Shown: positions 1 to 10,842 of the stretch, piece after piece
How the letters are laid out: every line of letters starts with the position of its first letter
How positions within the stretch are numbered: the stretch's first letter is position 1
From: Raphanus sativus
Taxonomy: Eukaryota; Streptophyta; Magnoliopsida; Brassicales; Brassicaceae
Assembly: GCF_000801105.2 (NCBI RefSeq)
Contig: NC_079513.1
Location: forward strand, 21,544,273-21,608,272
Length of the DNA stretch: 64,000 nucleotides
Direction of reading: 5' to 3'
Translations under genes and position numbers: made by a program
The notes under the pieces: generated by a model
Database searches by the model: none
The model's input: only the letters and a program-made list of their open reading frames with translations
What the model was told of the DNA's origin: nothing

Positions 1-265
1 TTTGACATATATATTTTGAAAATTTATATGTAATATATTATCTTAATTATAGATTTTGAAAATTTAAAGTATATAATGAATTTTGAAAATTTAAAAAATA
101 TTTTAAATGGGTTATCCGAACCCGAACCGAACCGCAAAGATCCGAACCGAATCCGAACCGAAATTTAGAAATATCCGAATGGGGCTGAAATCTTTGACCC
201 CGAAAACCCGAAACCCGAATGGACTGAACCGAAACCCGAATGGGTACCCGAACGCCCAGCCCTAT
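1..265 (-). repeat. CCGAACC-rich Helitron-associated repeat
   Basis: Positions 108-265 are a degenerate run of CCGAA/CCGAACC words mixed with a conserved frame (GGGTTATCCGAACCCG, then TCTTTGACCCCG, then GGGTACCCGAACGCCCAGCC). The same frame occurs in reverse complement at about 5985-6140, inside a Helitron that ends at 6498. I infer that this is the interior of a minus-oriented Helitron cut by the window edge. No coding potential is visible. Confidence 0.55.
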
Positions 266-1410
266 ATATGATATTTATAGCTAATTGAACTAATTGTAAT
301 TGGATCATAACCATGAATGAGTCTTTTGATGCAAGTTCTTATTAGGTTAGTGACCCACAAAAGAAACAAACTAAGATCTAAAACTTTGTTTCGTTTTAGT
401 GTTTATTCCTTTTATGTTAACGAATCTAGTTAAATAGATATTTTTATGAAATTGAATAATATAATATTTCATTTTATTCTATACAATGTAGAAGATTGAA
501 TGGAAATATAAGATTCTTCTATATAAAAAAAGATTCTTCTCTATATAACATATATTTATTTCTTTGTTATTTTCTTTTTCATTTTTTTCTAATAAAGGGC
601 TTTTCTCTTTGTTATTTTCATTCTCATCATTTAGATATGATTTACGAGAAAAGGTCCACAGAGGCGGATCTAACAAATATTACTACAACATGGAGGCATT
701 CCATATTTAATAACAAAATTTTAACCAAAAGTGCATGAAGCATTAGAGATTAAATCATTTGAGTTCTCAATTTCAATAAAACTAATGAAATAATATTTTT
801 TTTTTTGTATGTGGCATTTGTTCCACCTAGGTCCTTCTGGAATTGACCATTTATATATATTTATTCTTTTGAAACAGGATATAAAAAATCTGGTAAATGT
901 GTAATAGTAGAATCTATTGTTAATAAGAGATTGAAATCAGGGATGCAATCATGAGGGATAGTATGTATCTTTTCATGTATTATATAAAAAAATGGAGTTT
1001 ACAAAAAAAGAGATCGATGTTTTTTGATCAAAAAAATAACAATAAGAGATTTGATGTGTTTCAAAAAAAAAAAAAGATTTGATGTTTTGACATTAATCTT
1101 GGATTCAGTATCCAGAATATACCAATTTATTATGCAGATTAGTTATTGTTGGTGCAACTTTTTTTGAAGGAATTTCTGAAATATAAATATTTTTTCCATT
1201 GCCTACAAATCAAAACACTAATGTTCTATATCAGCATTTTGACATATATTATTTTGAATTCTAAAACATTATAGTAAAAAATAATAATCTACCTGTCATG
1301 AGCACAACAAAACAAACAAAAAAGGTTAAAAATCTATCTGTACAGAACCATACATCAGCAGCCTTTAACAGAGTTCTGTCCAAGTACTTTACACCGTACC
1401 CACATCTTCT
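266..1410. other. intergenic, AT-rich
   Basis: I see no gene here. The short open frames at about 479-738 are low-complexity and lack codon structure. The segment is the far upstream flank of the CBS gene at 1494. Confidence 0.5.
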
Positions 1411-1414
1411 TTTC

Positions 1415-1423
1415 TTTATAAAG
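1415..1423 (+). promoter_or_regulatory. TATA box of the CBS-domain gene
   Basis: TTTATAAAG lies about 75 bp before the ATG at 1494. It is followed by a CT-rich leader (CTCTCCTCTCCTCTCG) typical of plant 5' UTRs, so the transcription start should be near 1445. Confidence 0.55.
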
Positions 1424-1493
1424 ACACACTCTCCTCTCCTCTCGTTCCCCTTCACATTCTCCTCGCGAAACCAAATTTTAATTCTTTCTTTGT

Positions 1494-2807
1494 ATGGCAC
1501 TAGCCCTTTTGTCTCACGAGGTATCCGATCTCTGCATCGGCAAACCGCCTCTACGGTGCCTCTCCGCCGTCACAGCCACCGTCGCTGACGTCATCTCTGC
1601 CCTCAAATCCTCCGACGAACCTTTCCTCAGCGTATGGAGCTGTGATCACGACGAAACCAACGATGATATTAACAAGTGCGAATGCGAGTGTGTGGGTAAG
1701 ATCTGTATGGCAGATGTGATCTGTTACCTAACTGAATCAGACAACAAGGCTTTGTCTCTTTCCTCTGTTTCCGTCTCTGTTCTTCTTCCCAAATCTCGTT
1801 CCATCGTCGTTCATGTCCAATCTTCTTGCAAGTACGTCACCAATTTTTTTTATTTATTTTTTTACCCAAAAAAAAAAATCATTTTTAAATTTTTTTTTTG
1901 TTCATGAGATTGAAGATTTGATCTTTCCAGGTTAATTGAAGCCATTAATCTGATAACCGGAGGAGCACAGAATCTGATCGTTCCGATTCAGACTAAACCA
2001 ATCACAAAGAGAAGACAACAAACCCGAAACGCTGTCGTTTCTCTAACCACCACCATCGCAACAACAACTCACAAGAACAGCCGACAGTTCTGCTGGATTA
2101 CACAAGAAGACATCATCAGATTCCTTCTCGACTCCATCAGCGTCTTCTCCCCATTACCATCGCTCTCCATCTCCGACCTCGGCGTGATCAACAGCACGCA
2201 CGCTATCCTCTCCGTCGACTACCACTCCTCCTCCGCCGCCTCCACCGTCACCGCCGTTTCTCGCGCCATCGCCGATAACATCTCCGTCGCGGTGGTCGAC
2301 GACGGAGAATGTGACGGAGAAGACACACGTGCGATTTTAATCGGGGAGATATCGCCGATGACGCTCGCTTGCTGCGACGAGTCGGCGGCAGCAGCGGTTG
2401 CTACGCTCTCTGCCGGCGATCTGATGACGTACATTGACGGTGGAGGCCCGCCGGAGAGTCTTGTGAGAGTCGTTAGGAACCGTCTCGAAGAGAAAGGTTT
2501 GGTGGGTTTGATCTCGCTGGTTGATTCTTTGTCGGGGTCTTCTTCTTCGTCGGATGAAGAGGCTCCGGTGGGGAGGAGGACGAAGTCGTCGTATGGGAGG
2601 TCGGTGAGCAGTGCGGCAAGGATGGCGAGGAAGTCGGTGGCGATAGTGTGTAATCGGAGAAGCTCGTTGATGGCTGTGATGATACAAGCGATTGCTCGTA
2701 GGGTGAGTTATGTGTGGGTGGTTGATGAAGATGGTTGTTTGGTTGGTATGGTTACTTTTGTTGATATTTTGAAGCTCTTTAGAGGATTTTTGGATGATCA
2801 ACACTAA
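1494..2807 (+). CDS. CBS domain-containing protein, CBSX5-like
   Basis: There are two exons, 1494-1831 and 1931-2807, encoding 404 aa. The 99-bp intron has a GT donor at 1832 and an AG acceptor (TTTCCAG) ending at 1930. It splits a lysine codon and restores one frame through both exons. The N-terminus (SDLCIGKPPLRCL, then LKSSDEPFLSVWSC) and the C-terminal CBS module (SVAIVCNRRSSLMAVM, then VSYVWVVDEDGCLVGMVT) match the plant CBSX5 family, recalled as At4g27460/At5g53750. In that family paired CBS domains bind adenine nucleotides and are thought to regulate partner proteins; the partner of this group is not known to me. Length is close to the family's roughly 390-400 aa. Residues 240-290 are acidic then Ser/Arg-rich, probably a disordered linker. 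The second exon is GC-rich compared with its flanks, as expected of coding DNA. No frameshift is seen. Confidence 0.9.
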
Positions 2808-3782
2808 GAATCATCATCATCATCATAAGTTTTATTACATTCTTTTTTTGTTAGAAGTTTCATAAACATACAGCCAAAACAGATGTTGTATGAGTTTCTT
2901 TTGGTGAAAGTTGCCATAAGACCAAAGTTCCTGAGGAATATTTCGGGTCATGTGTTAAATCTTTGATTTTTGGATCTCAATGACAGTTTTGAATCTTAAA
3001 TTTCAGCTCATAATCTCTCTTTTTACCACATGGACCAGCTTATGATAAGAGAAGTCAGAACAAAGATTCAGTTTCTCCTCCAACATGATCTTTATATTCG
3101 TGTTCATATAATACAAAATAGTATTAGAATTATTATAGTTTATTAGATTTGTTCAAAAATGAACATGAATGAGAAATCACGTTTTTAGACCACGTATATC
3201 AGCTGCAATTTGGGTCTCACATCTAGTTATAAACCTAAAATGCAAAAGTTGATGAGTCTTGTGCCTAAAATCTTTTTAAGAATGACAATATTGAATCTAA
3301 ATTACAAAACAAAACAGAAAAATACATCAAAAATAGGTGTATCGTGATGTTGATTGAAGAATATGCAAGACTGATTCTCTTTTAGTTAATTAGTACACAC
3401 TTGACTTTACTTTTGTTTTCTAATGAACACACACTTAACTAGTACAAATTTCCAAAGATTTGGTTTTGGATTTGGATTTGTACAGCTAACTTGCTAAGTG
3501 CTAACGCGGTTGGTTAAATGCCACGTGATATATAAATCTTCCATTGTGTTTGGTGCATGTTTTAATATGTGGTCTCGTGCGTCTTTGTCTCACTTTGATT
3601 GTGAAAGATGGCTATCACTATTGGATCTCAACACTGATATATGCATAACACATTTTGTTTAGGATGCCTTTTCAAGCCTACGCCAATGTTTCACATGCCC
3701 ATAAACTCTGTTGAACAGAACATAGGAAAGCAGATTTCGTTGCAATGATTAGTTCCAAATCATGACCTGAAATAAGTGAAGA
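2808..3782. other. 3' flank and intergenic, with an isolated G-box/TATA
   Basis: No gene is seen. A G-box, CACGTG, at 3522-3527 stands directly before TATATAAAT at 3529-3537, which looks like a core promoter. The only short frame after it starts near 3608 and is under ten codons, so the promoter-like site has no recognisable gene. Confidence 0.4.
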
Positions 3783-3825
3783 CTAGATTTTGATCCGCGT
3801 TTTTTAAGTGCGGGATATTTTCGAA
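3783..3825 (-). mobile_element. Helitron 3' terminus (minus orientation)
   Basis: On the minus strand the sequence shows a hairpin (CCGC stem paired with GCGG), then GATCAAAATCTAG, then host T. This is the plant non-autonomous Helitron 3' end: stem-loop about 10 nt before CTAG/CTRR, with insertion between A and T. The element runs rightward into the AT-rich DNA after 3825. Its 5' TC end was not found. Confidence 0.7.
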
Positions 3826-6463
3826 ATAAATCAAATTTATATTCTATAAATTTGTATTTTTGATTGTGTATCTACATTTAAATGTTTAACATGAAATATT
3901 ATATTTAATATTCTGAAACTCGACCCTAACATTTTGTTAAACCGACAAAACCGGTGACTTATGTTTAATCCGGTTTGGTTTAAACAAAACTCCTTATTTA
4001 AAAGTTCTATAAAACTCGCAAACACGCTAAAACATGAGACTCGACAACCAATTTGGATGACCCATTATGTAATACAATTGACTTAAATTGTCATATATAA
4101 AGTATTTTAATTCATGAATATTTAGATGAATGGTGGATATATTATGGACGTGATGCAAATTTTTTAAAAGGTAGCTATACAAAATTTTAGTCAAACTAAT
4201 TCGTATTTTTGTTTTAAGCATAATAGATCAATATTTGAGAGGATGCATAATAAAATAGAAATAGATTTGAGCATCAACGATTCGTATACGGTCATTACAA
4301 TTTAGTGATTTAAGTTTGAAATAAATTTAATTGATTATTTATTTATTTAGTTTAATGTTATTTTCACATCTTATTAGAATTTTTTTGATGTTTTATTTTC
4401 CGTTTATTTTAAATTTTCAAATTTAATTTAATTATTAATATCAGACTTATTTCAAAAACTTATTTATGAAAAATTAGAAATCTTATACATATGTATTTTT
4501 TATAAAAACATTTGTTTAAAAGGTATATATAATCCAATTAAACTTTTCACTAATATAATTTTATGAAAATAAAATAATCATTTACATAACCCGTCTCGTA
4601 TCAATTTTACTTATATTTTAAAACTTTTAAAATTTTAATTATAGTAAAATTTTATTTTAATTTTCATATTGGTCAAAATTTATTTTATTATAATATTTTC
4701 ATCATTATTATATAAATTAACTATCGTCATTTAACCCGTCTCATACTTGATAAATATTTAAAACATTCTAATTTAAATATATATATTAAAATAATTAAAT
4801 TATTTATTAGTTTATATATCTTACTTGATTATTTGTTTTAATAAGCTGAGGTATGTTATAAAATTCATGGATATATTTTATTCTGTTATTTTATAATTTA
4901 TGAAATAGGTATAAATGGATTAAGTTACTTTATATTTATTAATTGGTGTAGTAATTTAATTATGAGTATAAATTATGTATATATAAATATTATAGAAAAT
5001 TTATTTCTTACTAAATAAATGAAAAATGAATCAATATCATTTTTAGTATAGTTAATATTAATTATGGCTTTTAATATTAAAATTAAATATTAAAAATAAA
5101 TGTATATTTAAATTTTAAATAAAAAATATTAAAAGATAGTAAAATAATTTATGATATATGTTTTATAATAAGAAAATTAAATTAATGTAATGGTCTAACA
5201 TAGAATAATTGTAAATAGATAAAAAATATTGTCATGTTTTAATAGTATTGATATCTTTTGATATTTTTTTGAATTAACTTTAAAAAGTTTTAGTTTAGAT
5301 ATTGTAACTAATTTGAGAGCAAGGAAAATAATATTTTAAATTTGAGATCTCGTCAAAAAATTAAAATTTTGAAACATGGATAAAAATATGTCAAGAAAAA
5401 AAAGTAATGGCTTATGTTATTAATAAAAATTGGAAATTCATTATATTAGTTTTAAATATACAAAATGGACTAATCTAATTACCTAAAAACATTTTTTTGT
5501 CTAAAATAATCATAAAATAAATTTAAAATTTATATACATATTTCAAATCAAATAATAATTTAAAGTTGATTTATATCAAAATTGATTTAAAATATGCATA
5601 TATTCAAAATTTTATTTTTACTAAAATATTTTTCAATAACCATTATTAAAAAATGTTTTCAGTATATATAAGAAAAATACAACAAAAAGATTAATTTCAT
5701 ATACCAAATTAAATTATGGTTTTTATATTTCACATTAAACTTTAAGAATATAATATATGTGATTATTTATAAGATGATACATATAAAATACTATTAATTA
5801 TATGATGGACCAATTATAATTAGTTATATGATATATATATATATATATGATACATAATAGTGAATAAGGCTGGACGTTTAGGTATTCATTCCGGTTTTTT
5901 TCGGATCTGTTTGGGTTTCAAATTTCCGGAGTCAAAGATTTCAGCTTCATTCATATATTTCTAAATTCCAATTAGAATTATGACTAGGGCTGGGCGTTCT
6001 GGTATCCATTCGGTTCGTTCCGGATCTGTTTGGGTTTTGGGTTTCCGGGGTTAAAGATTTCAGTCCCATTCAGATTTTCTAAATTTCAGTTCGAATTATA
6101 TCCGGATCTTTGCGGGTTCAGTTCGGGTTCGGATAACCCATTTAAATTATTTTTTAAAATTCATTATATATTTTTAATTTCTTAAAATCTATAAATAAAA
6201 TAATATATTGTATGTAAATCTGAATAACATATGCCAGAATACCTAAACTTAACATATAAATTGGTTTGATTCAAATTTTGGATCAAAAATCAATAATTGT
6301 TTTAAATATTTTTGATGTTTTGAGTGCACTTCCACTATATTAGATATTTATATTTGACTATTTTTTATATATTTTCAAGTATTTAAACCAATCTAAAAGT
6401 ATTATATATATTTTGAATGTTTTTATATACATTAAAACTAAAAATAATTAATATATATATAAG
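3826..6463. other. AT-rich Helitron interior DNA
   Basis: About 2.6 kb of very AT-rich DNA lies between a minus Helitron end at 3783 and a plus Helitron end at 6498, so both 3' termini face outward. It includes CGGTT-type words near 3945-3985 and the GGGTTCGG-rich block at 5870-6140, which inversely matches the start of the window. There are no genes. The 5' ends of the two elements must lie inside but could not be placed. Confidence 0.5.
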
Positions 6464-6498
6464 TATGCACCCGCACGGGAATGCAGGTCAAAATCTAG
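6464..6498 (+). mobile_element. Helitron 3' terminus (plus orientation)
   Basis: CACCCGCACGGGAATGCAGG is followed by TCAAAATCTAG ending at 6498 and then host T. The short CCCG/CGGG stem is imperfect but correctly spaced for a Helitron 3' hairpin. The GGGTTCGG-rich block upstream belongs to the same element. Confidence 0.7.
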
Positions 6499-6817
6499 TT
6501 ATATCTTAAGCTAAATCATTTACTTTTTTTTTTCCAAAAACTAAAAGGAAGTAAATTTCTAACTTATAATCTTATTTCTCAGCTTATCACGAACTCTTTA
6601 TTAGATGAATCAAATTTTGATAAAAAATGTCTAATCATTATTTAATCTATTATTTAAAATAATATATTGAAGTAGTTTTTATGCTAAATTTTTTGTGTAG
6701 TCTTTTTTTTATCAATTTTGTCAATTATGGATAGCTTATATATTTTCGACATATATATGTGCCGAGATATTTTAATTTTGTCGTTTCTCGTCCCTACTTC
6801 CGTCTCGGTGCAACATA

Positions 6818-6950
6818 GTCCATTTTAAAACTCTTTGCCACCGAATATTTCTTTTTAATTTGGATTTGCCATTTTGCAAGATTCAGCTATTATCCTCAGT
6901 GAAAATTCTACCAACTGTGCCCCGGACCATATTCCACCTCAATCCATATA
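6818..6950 (+). pseudogene. DUF295 gene-pair relic (promoter edge joined to 3' end)
   Basis: Positions 6818-6865 match the distal promoter block found upstream of the DUF295 genes (compare 9350-9410 and 13920-13975: CCATTTTAAAACTCTTT, then CACCGAAT). Positions 6865-6950 match the last roughly 75 bases of the plus-strand DUF295 gene (compare 10765-10839: AGTGAAAATTCTACCA, then ATTCCACCTCAA). The order suggests that a head-to-head DUF295 pair, like the one at 8.5-10.8 kb, once stood here and lost everything between. A Helitron terminus abuts the relic at 6951. Confidence 0.65.
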
Positions 6951-7160
6951 CTAGATTGAACCCACGTTTTGCGTGGAGTGAGACCGATATAAAAATTATG
7001 TATTCCAAATAGTGATGATCAATCTGGATTATCTGGTTTTGGTTTTTTATTTTGGTTTATAAAAATTAGATATCATATTAAAATTATATTTACTTTGGTT
7101 TGATTCGGATTATATAATGCCAGTTTTAGTTTATTCGGTTTTTATTCCAAAAAACTCAAG
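6951..7160 (-). mobile_element. Helitron 3' terminus (minus orientation)
   Basis: On the minus strand CCACGCAAAACGTGG forms a perfect 5-bp hairpin (CCACG/CGTGG) before GTTCAATCTAG and then host T. Degenerate TTCGGTTT words at 7030-7150 are the usual subterminal companion in this window. The 5' end was not resolved. Confidence 0.65.
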
Positions 7161-8521
7161 CTGTATTTATTTTTATAACATTTTGTCAATTTAAGTTTAT
7201 ATAAATATAAATCAAGTTTATTAAAAAAAGTAATCTAATTTTTTAAAATATAATTTTTATGTTTTATTAACTATTAAAAATAGTAATTAAATAAAAACAG
7301 CTATTATAATTTCATGAGATAAAAATAAAAAGGAATAATAATATCATACACATTATTAAATAACTAAATTGTATCACAAATGTATGTCAATGAAATACTT
7401 CACCTAAAAACAAAAAAAAATAAAAAATTAATGTCTTAAATATCAAGATTATAAAATAAACTTTATTTTTTTATTCAAAAAATAAATAAAGTTTATTTTA
7501 TAAAACAAAAACTATGAAAAAACAAAAAACTTTGTCTCCAGAAATCACTTGAAAATATATACATTAAAACTAACATCAGATCCTAATGTATTTCTGATAT
7601 GGCAGGATAAAATAATATTGAGAACTTTCTGTGTTTGTGATGTATTCAGGTAAAAAAATTCAAGTCCAAAACAAAAGTTTTAAAAGATAAGAGATGAAAA
7701 CAATTCTTTTGCTATTACTTTGTTTGTAGAATGAAAACTAATAGGTAGTGGCATTATCCCTTATATATTATTTTAGGAGCACTAATAAAAAATAACTTTG
7801 TCTTCATGTGTGATTTACATGAGTGCCATTTACACTTGGCAACTCCACATGCACTTTCACCACTTAAATCTAAAGACCCTTTATTAACTAGAATAATTAC
7901 AGGATTTGCCATCATCCATCACATTATAACATTAACTATAATATATGATTCGTTGATATTTTCTAACCAAACAAAAAAACGTTGATAGTCAATGCTATAT
8001 GATTGTCGATATTTTAGTGATGGAAATAATATTTATATAATGCGTACATACATATATATTTTTATATAACACATGTGACCACCACTAATGTTATATACTT
8101 TTATAGTTTCATTTACATTTTTCTCATACATTTACATTTACATATATATCATATATCATACTATAAAAGCTTTCTTAATAATAACAAAAAATATAATGCA
8201 TTACTATGAAAATGATGAAACGATAATGCATTCTTTTTGTATGAATACATTTTTTGTAGGCTCTAATTTCATTTGTATCTCAATCAAATTCCTTATTAAA
8301 GTTCTTTGTATTAGTATTGGCATTAAAAAAATGTATCAATCAAGGTTATATGATATCGTGATTGATAAAACATTAATGTTTACCGACTTTTCTATATTTT
8401 GTTAAACAGGATTTTAGTAACAAAGGCAATCAACATTAATTGCCTGATGATATGCGGTTTGAACATTTGAATTAATTTAGGCACATTTGTACACGATTTT
8501 AGTAACCAAATGCAATCAACA
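7161..8521. other. AT-rich intergenic with a 45-bp direct repeat
   Basis: No gene is seen; the 105-codon frame at 8088-8405 is AT-driven. A direct repeat of about 45 bp (GCAATCAACATTAATTGCCT core) occurs at about 8408-8452 and 8496-8540. The second copy runs into the broken 3' end of the truncated DUF295 gene. Confidence 0.5.
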
Positions 8522-9175
8522 TTAATTGCCTAATGATATTAATTTATGTACATTTTCAATAAGACGATTATGACCACCAGAACCAGGCATGAGAAACATC
8601 TCATCTTTCTTGGAAAACATGACACGTGAGGAGAAGAAGCAGGGGTTCTCGATCCTGATGTTGGTCCACTCTGAGTTTCTTTGAGCTGGTCTGCAAAAGC
8701 TGATCTGTGGTCCCAAGAACTTGACAGCCACGACACAGTCCTCATCCTCAGGGGAAGACGTGGACATTGACACGTTGGTGACGATTTGGGTTTGGCAATG
8801 AGGCAGAGTCACAAGAGGAGGTAAAGGGATGCGTTTCGGGTCCGTATACGATGCACTTGGGTTTAGATCGTCTTGGAGACGCAGTATGCCGTCTTCCTTC
8901 AAAGTAGCCACCCAACCATGGGATGACCCTATGGTTACCGTATAATCAGTGTTATACACCAAGTCCCGAGGCACAACCTTATCCAGATCAATGAAGTGAG
9001 GTTGATCAGCATATATAACACAGAGTTTTGCCTCATTATTTGATGCCGGTCCCCAGGTGCAGATGATGGAACAAGGAGGTGTTTGCGGCAAGGAAGTTGA
9101 GACAAGCGGAGAGGATCTTACCAGCACAGGTCTCCTAAAGCATAGCTTCAAGGGATGGTTGAGAAGCAGAGACAT
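8522..9175 (-). CDS. truncated DUF295 organellar-type protein
   Basis: The frame encodes 217 aa from the ATG at 9175 (MSLLLNHP), the same start as its two paralogues. The N-terminus, rich in Leu, Arg and Ser and poor in acidic residues, looks like a mitochondrial presequence, as in the Brassicaceae-specific DUF295 'organellar' (DOA/DOB) group. Positions are nearly identical to the gene at 12667-13758 as far as the motif GSGGH. Homology then stops abruptly and 15 unrelated residues lead to a stop, removing about 145 residues including the C-terminal DUF295 core. The upstream region is also duplicated. It is probably a decaying copy, though a short protein could still be made. The DUF295 function is unknown to me. 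Confidence 0.7.
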   Translation of the reverse strand: MSLLLNHPLKLCFRRPVLVRSSPLVSTSLPQTPPCSIICTWGPASNNEAKLCVIYADQPHFIDLDKVVPRDLVYNTDYTVTIGSSHGWVATLKEDGILRLQDDLNPSASYTDPKRIPLPPLVTLPHCQTQIVTNVSMSTSSPEDEDCVVAVKFLGPQISFCRPAQRNSEWTNIRIENPCFFSSRVMFSKKDEMFLMPGSGGHNRLIENVHKLISLGN

Positions 9176-9759
9176 GGTTGAATAAGATATGCAAGATATT
9201 GGCAAGGCAGAAAATAACCCTAATTATGATGGGTGTTATATATTCGCATTAATGTAGAGGAAGTACAAGACTTGTGAACCAAGTTTTCCGTCTTTAATTT
9301 TGGTCATACACAATCTTAATATGATTTCATTTTTTATTACGATCAAACCATCCATTTAAAAACTCTTTATTATTTGCCACGCAATCTTTCATTTTAATTG
9401 GATTAAACTCAATTAATTCATTTTGTATTTTCCATCTATATGTAATTTTCGTAAAGACTTCTTTTTTTTGTATGGTAGTCACAAAATCATGGTTTTGATG
9501 CAGAGATTCGGTGGAGAAAGAGTTTTAAAATAGATGGTTTGATCGTAAAAAGAAATGAAATCAAATTAAGATTGTGTATGACCAAAATTAAAGACGGAAA
9601 ACTTGGTTGGCAAGTCTTTCACCTCCTCTGTATTAATGCGAATATTACTCATTAGAATTAGGGTTTTCTTTCTTCATTATATATGCGGCAGACTAGATGT
9701 ACAAGTCTCTTCCTCTGTGTTACTTATCCATCAGTTAGGGTTTTTCAATCTGATTCGTC
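9176..9759. promoter_or_regulatory. head-to-head inverted promoter between two DUF295 genes
   Basis: The 584-bp spacer holds two arms of about 135 bp in inverted orientation, about 9237-9372 and 9515-9650. They share ATTAATGCGAATAT/ATATTCGCATTAAT, GGAAAACTTGGTT and AAACCATC words. Each arm points at its own gene. A TATATATG candidate TATA lies at about 9676 for the plus gene and TTATATATT near 9236 for the minus gene. The same arm also stands upstream of the third gene at 13790-14000. Confidence 0.65.
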
Positions 9760-10842
9760 ATGTCTCTGCTTCTCAACCATCCCTCGAAGCTATGCTTTCG
9801 GAGACCTGTGCTGGTCAGATCTTCTCCACGCATCTCTGACGCCTTCTCACCTTCCTTCATGCAAACCCCTCCTTGTTCCATCATCAAGGCTGTTCCTTGT
9901 GGAGGAGATCTCGGAAGACTCGAGGTCGTTTGGGATGGCCCCGACCCCGTAAATTACTTGGAAAAGAAGGTACCTATGGAGTTGATGAACGAAAGTGAAG
10001 TGATAGGATCGTCCAACGGCTGGGTAGCCACTCTCAAGGACGACGGGATTTTGCGTCTCCAAGACGATCTCAACCCTTGTGCATCCGACACCGATCCGAA
10101 ACGCATCCCGCTGCCTCCTCTTGTAACTCTGCCTCACTGCCAAACCAAACTTGTCACCAACGTGTCCATGTCCTCATCATCTCCAGAGGACGAGGACTGT
10201 GTCGTGGCTGTCAAGTTCTTAGGACCTCAGCTCAGCTTTTGCAGACCCACTCGAAGTAAATACGGGTGGATCAACGTCAAAATAGAAAACTCTTGTTTCT
10301 ACAACTCCCATGTCATGTTCTCCAAGAAAGACCAGATGTTTCGCGTTGTCGGATCTGGAGGCCACCTGGTCGGATCATGGGATCTCCATGAGTACAAGCA
10401 TAGTCCCAAGCTTCAGAAACTGCGTTTCAGAAACCTCCCCAAGATGTCCAAGGCCAAAAGGGAGCTTATGGATATGTGTTGCACGACCGAGTACTTAGTC
10501 GAGTCGGAATCCACCGGTGAAACTTTCTTGGTTAAGAGGTATAGGAAGACACTCCCCGAGACCACCAAGGAAATGAAAACAGAGTTTTTAATGGTGTTTA
10601 ATATCGACCAAAAAGGAAACGCCGTTTACACTAAAGACATTGGAGATCTCTGTATTTTCCTCTCAAAGTCTGAACCATTCTCTGTCACTGCAAGCTCGTT
10701 TCCTGTCGACCTGACAGCTAACAAAATTATTTTCGATGATGTTGACGAATTTGGAGTTGCCTCACTGGAAGATTCAACCATCCACAGTGAAAATTCTACC
10801 AGCTCTGCCCCGTACCAGATTCCACCTCAACCCATATATTGA
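9760..10842 (+). CDS. DUF295 organellar-type protein
   Basis: An intronless gene of 360 aa starting MSLLLNHP. Residues 1-30 are Arg/Ser/Leu-rich and look like an organellar targeting peptide. The middle carries IGSSNGWVATL and DPKRIPLPPLVTLP, conserved in both neighbours. The C-terminal DUF295 core runs from about residue 225 to 325 (YLVESESTGETFLVKRY, GNAVYTKDIGD, SKSEPFSV). Full-length members of this Brassicaceae-specific group are about 350-400 aa, so the gene looks complete. It lacks an N-terminal F-box, which places it with the organellar rather than the F-box DUF295 proteins. It diverges clearly from the other two copies, which are closer to each other. Confidence 0.85.
   Translation: MSLLLNHPSKLCFRRPVLVRSSPRISDAFSPSFMQTPPCSIIKAVPCGGDLGRLEVVWDGPDPVNYLEKKVPMELMNESEVIGSSNGWVATLKDDGILRLQDDLNPCASDTDPKRIPLPPLVTLPHCQTKLVTNVSMSSSSPEDEDCVVAVKFLGPQLSFCRPTRSKYGWINVKIENSCFYNSHVMFSKKDQMFRVVGSGGHLVGSWDLHEYKHSPKLQKLRFRNLPKMSKAKRELMDMCCTTEYLVESESTGETFLVKRYRKTLPETTKEMKTEFLMVFNIDQKGNAVYTKDIGDLCIFLSKSEPFSVTASSFPVDLTANKIIFDDVDEFGVASLEDSTIHSENSTSSAPYQIPPQPIY

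Noticed and set aside
2219..2804. Antisense frames opposite the CBS gene's second exon
   Set aside because: Shadows of GC-rich coding sequence; the protein is His/Arg/Pro-rich with no recognisable motif.
8088..8405. 105-codon plus-strand frame
   Set aside because: Ile/Tyr/Phe-rich composition reflects AT-rich DNA; no domain, no start context.
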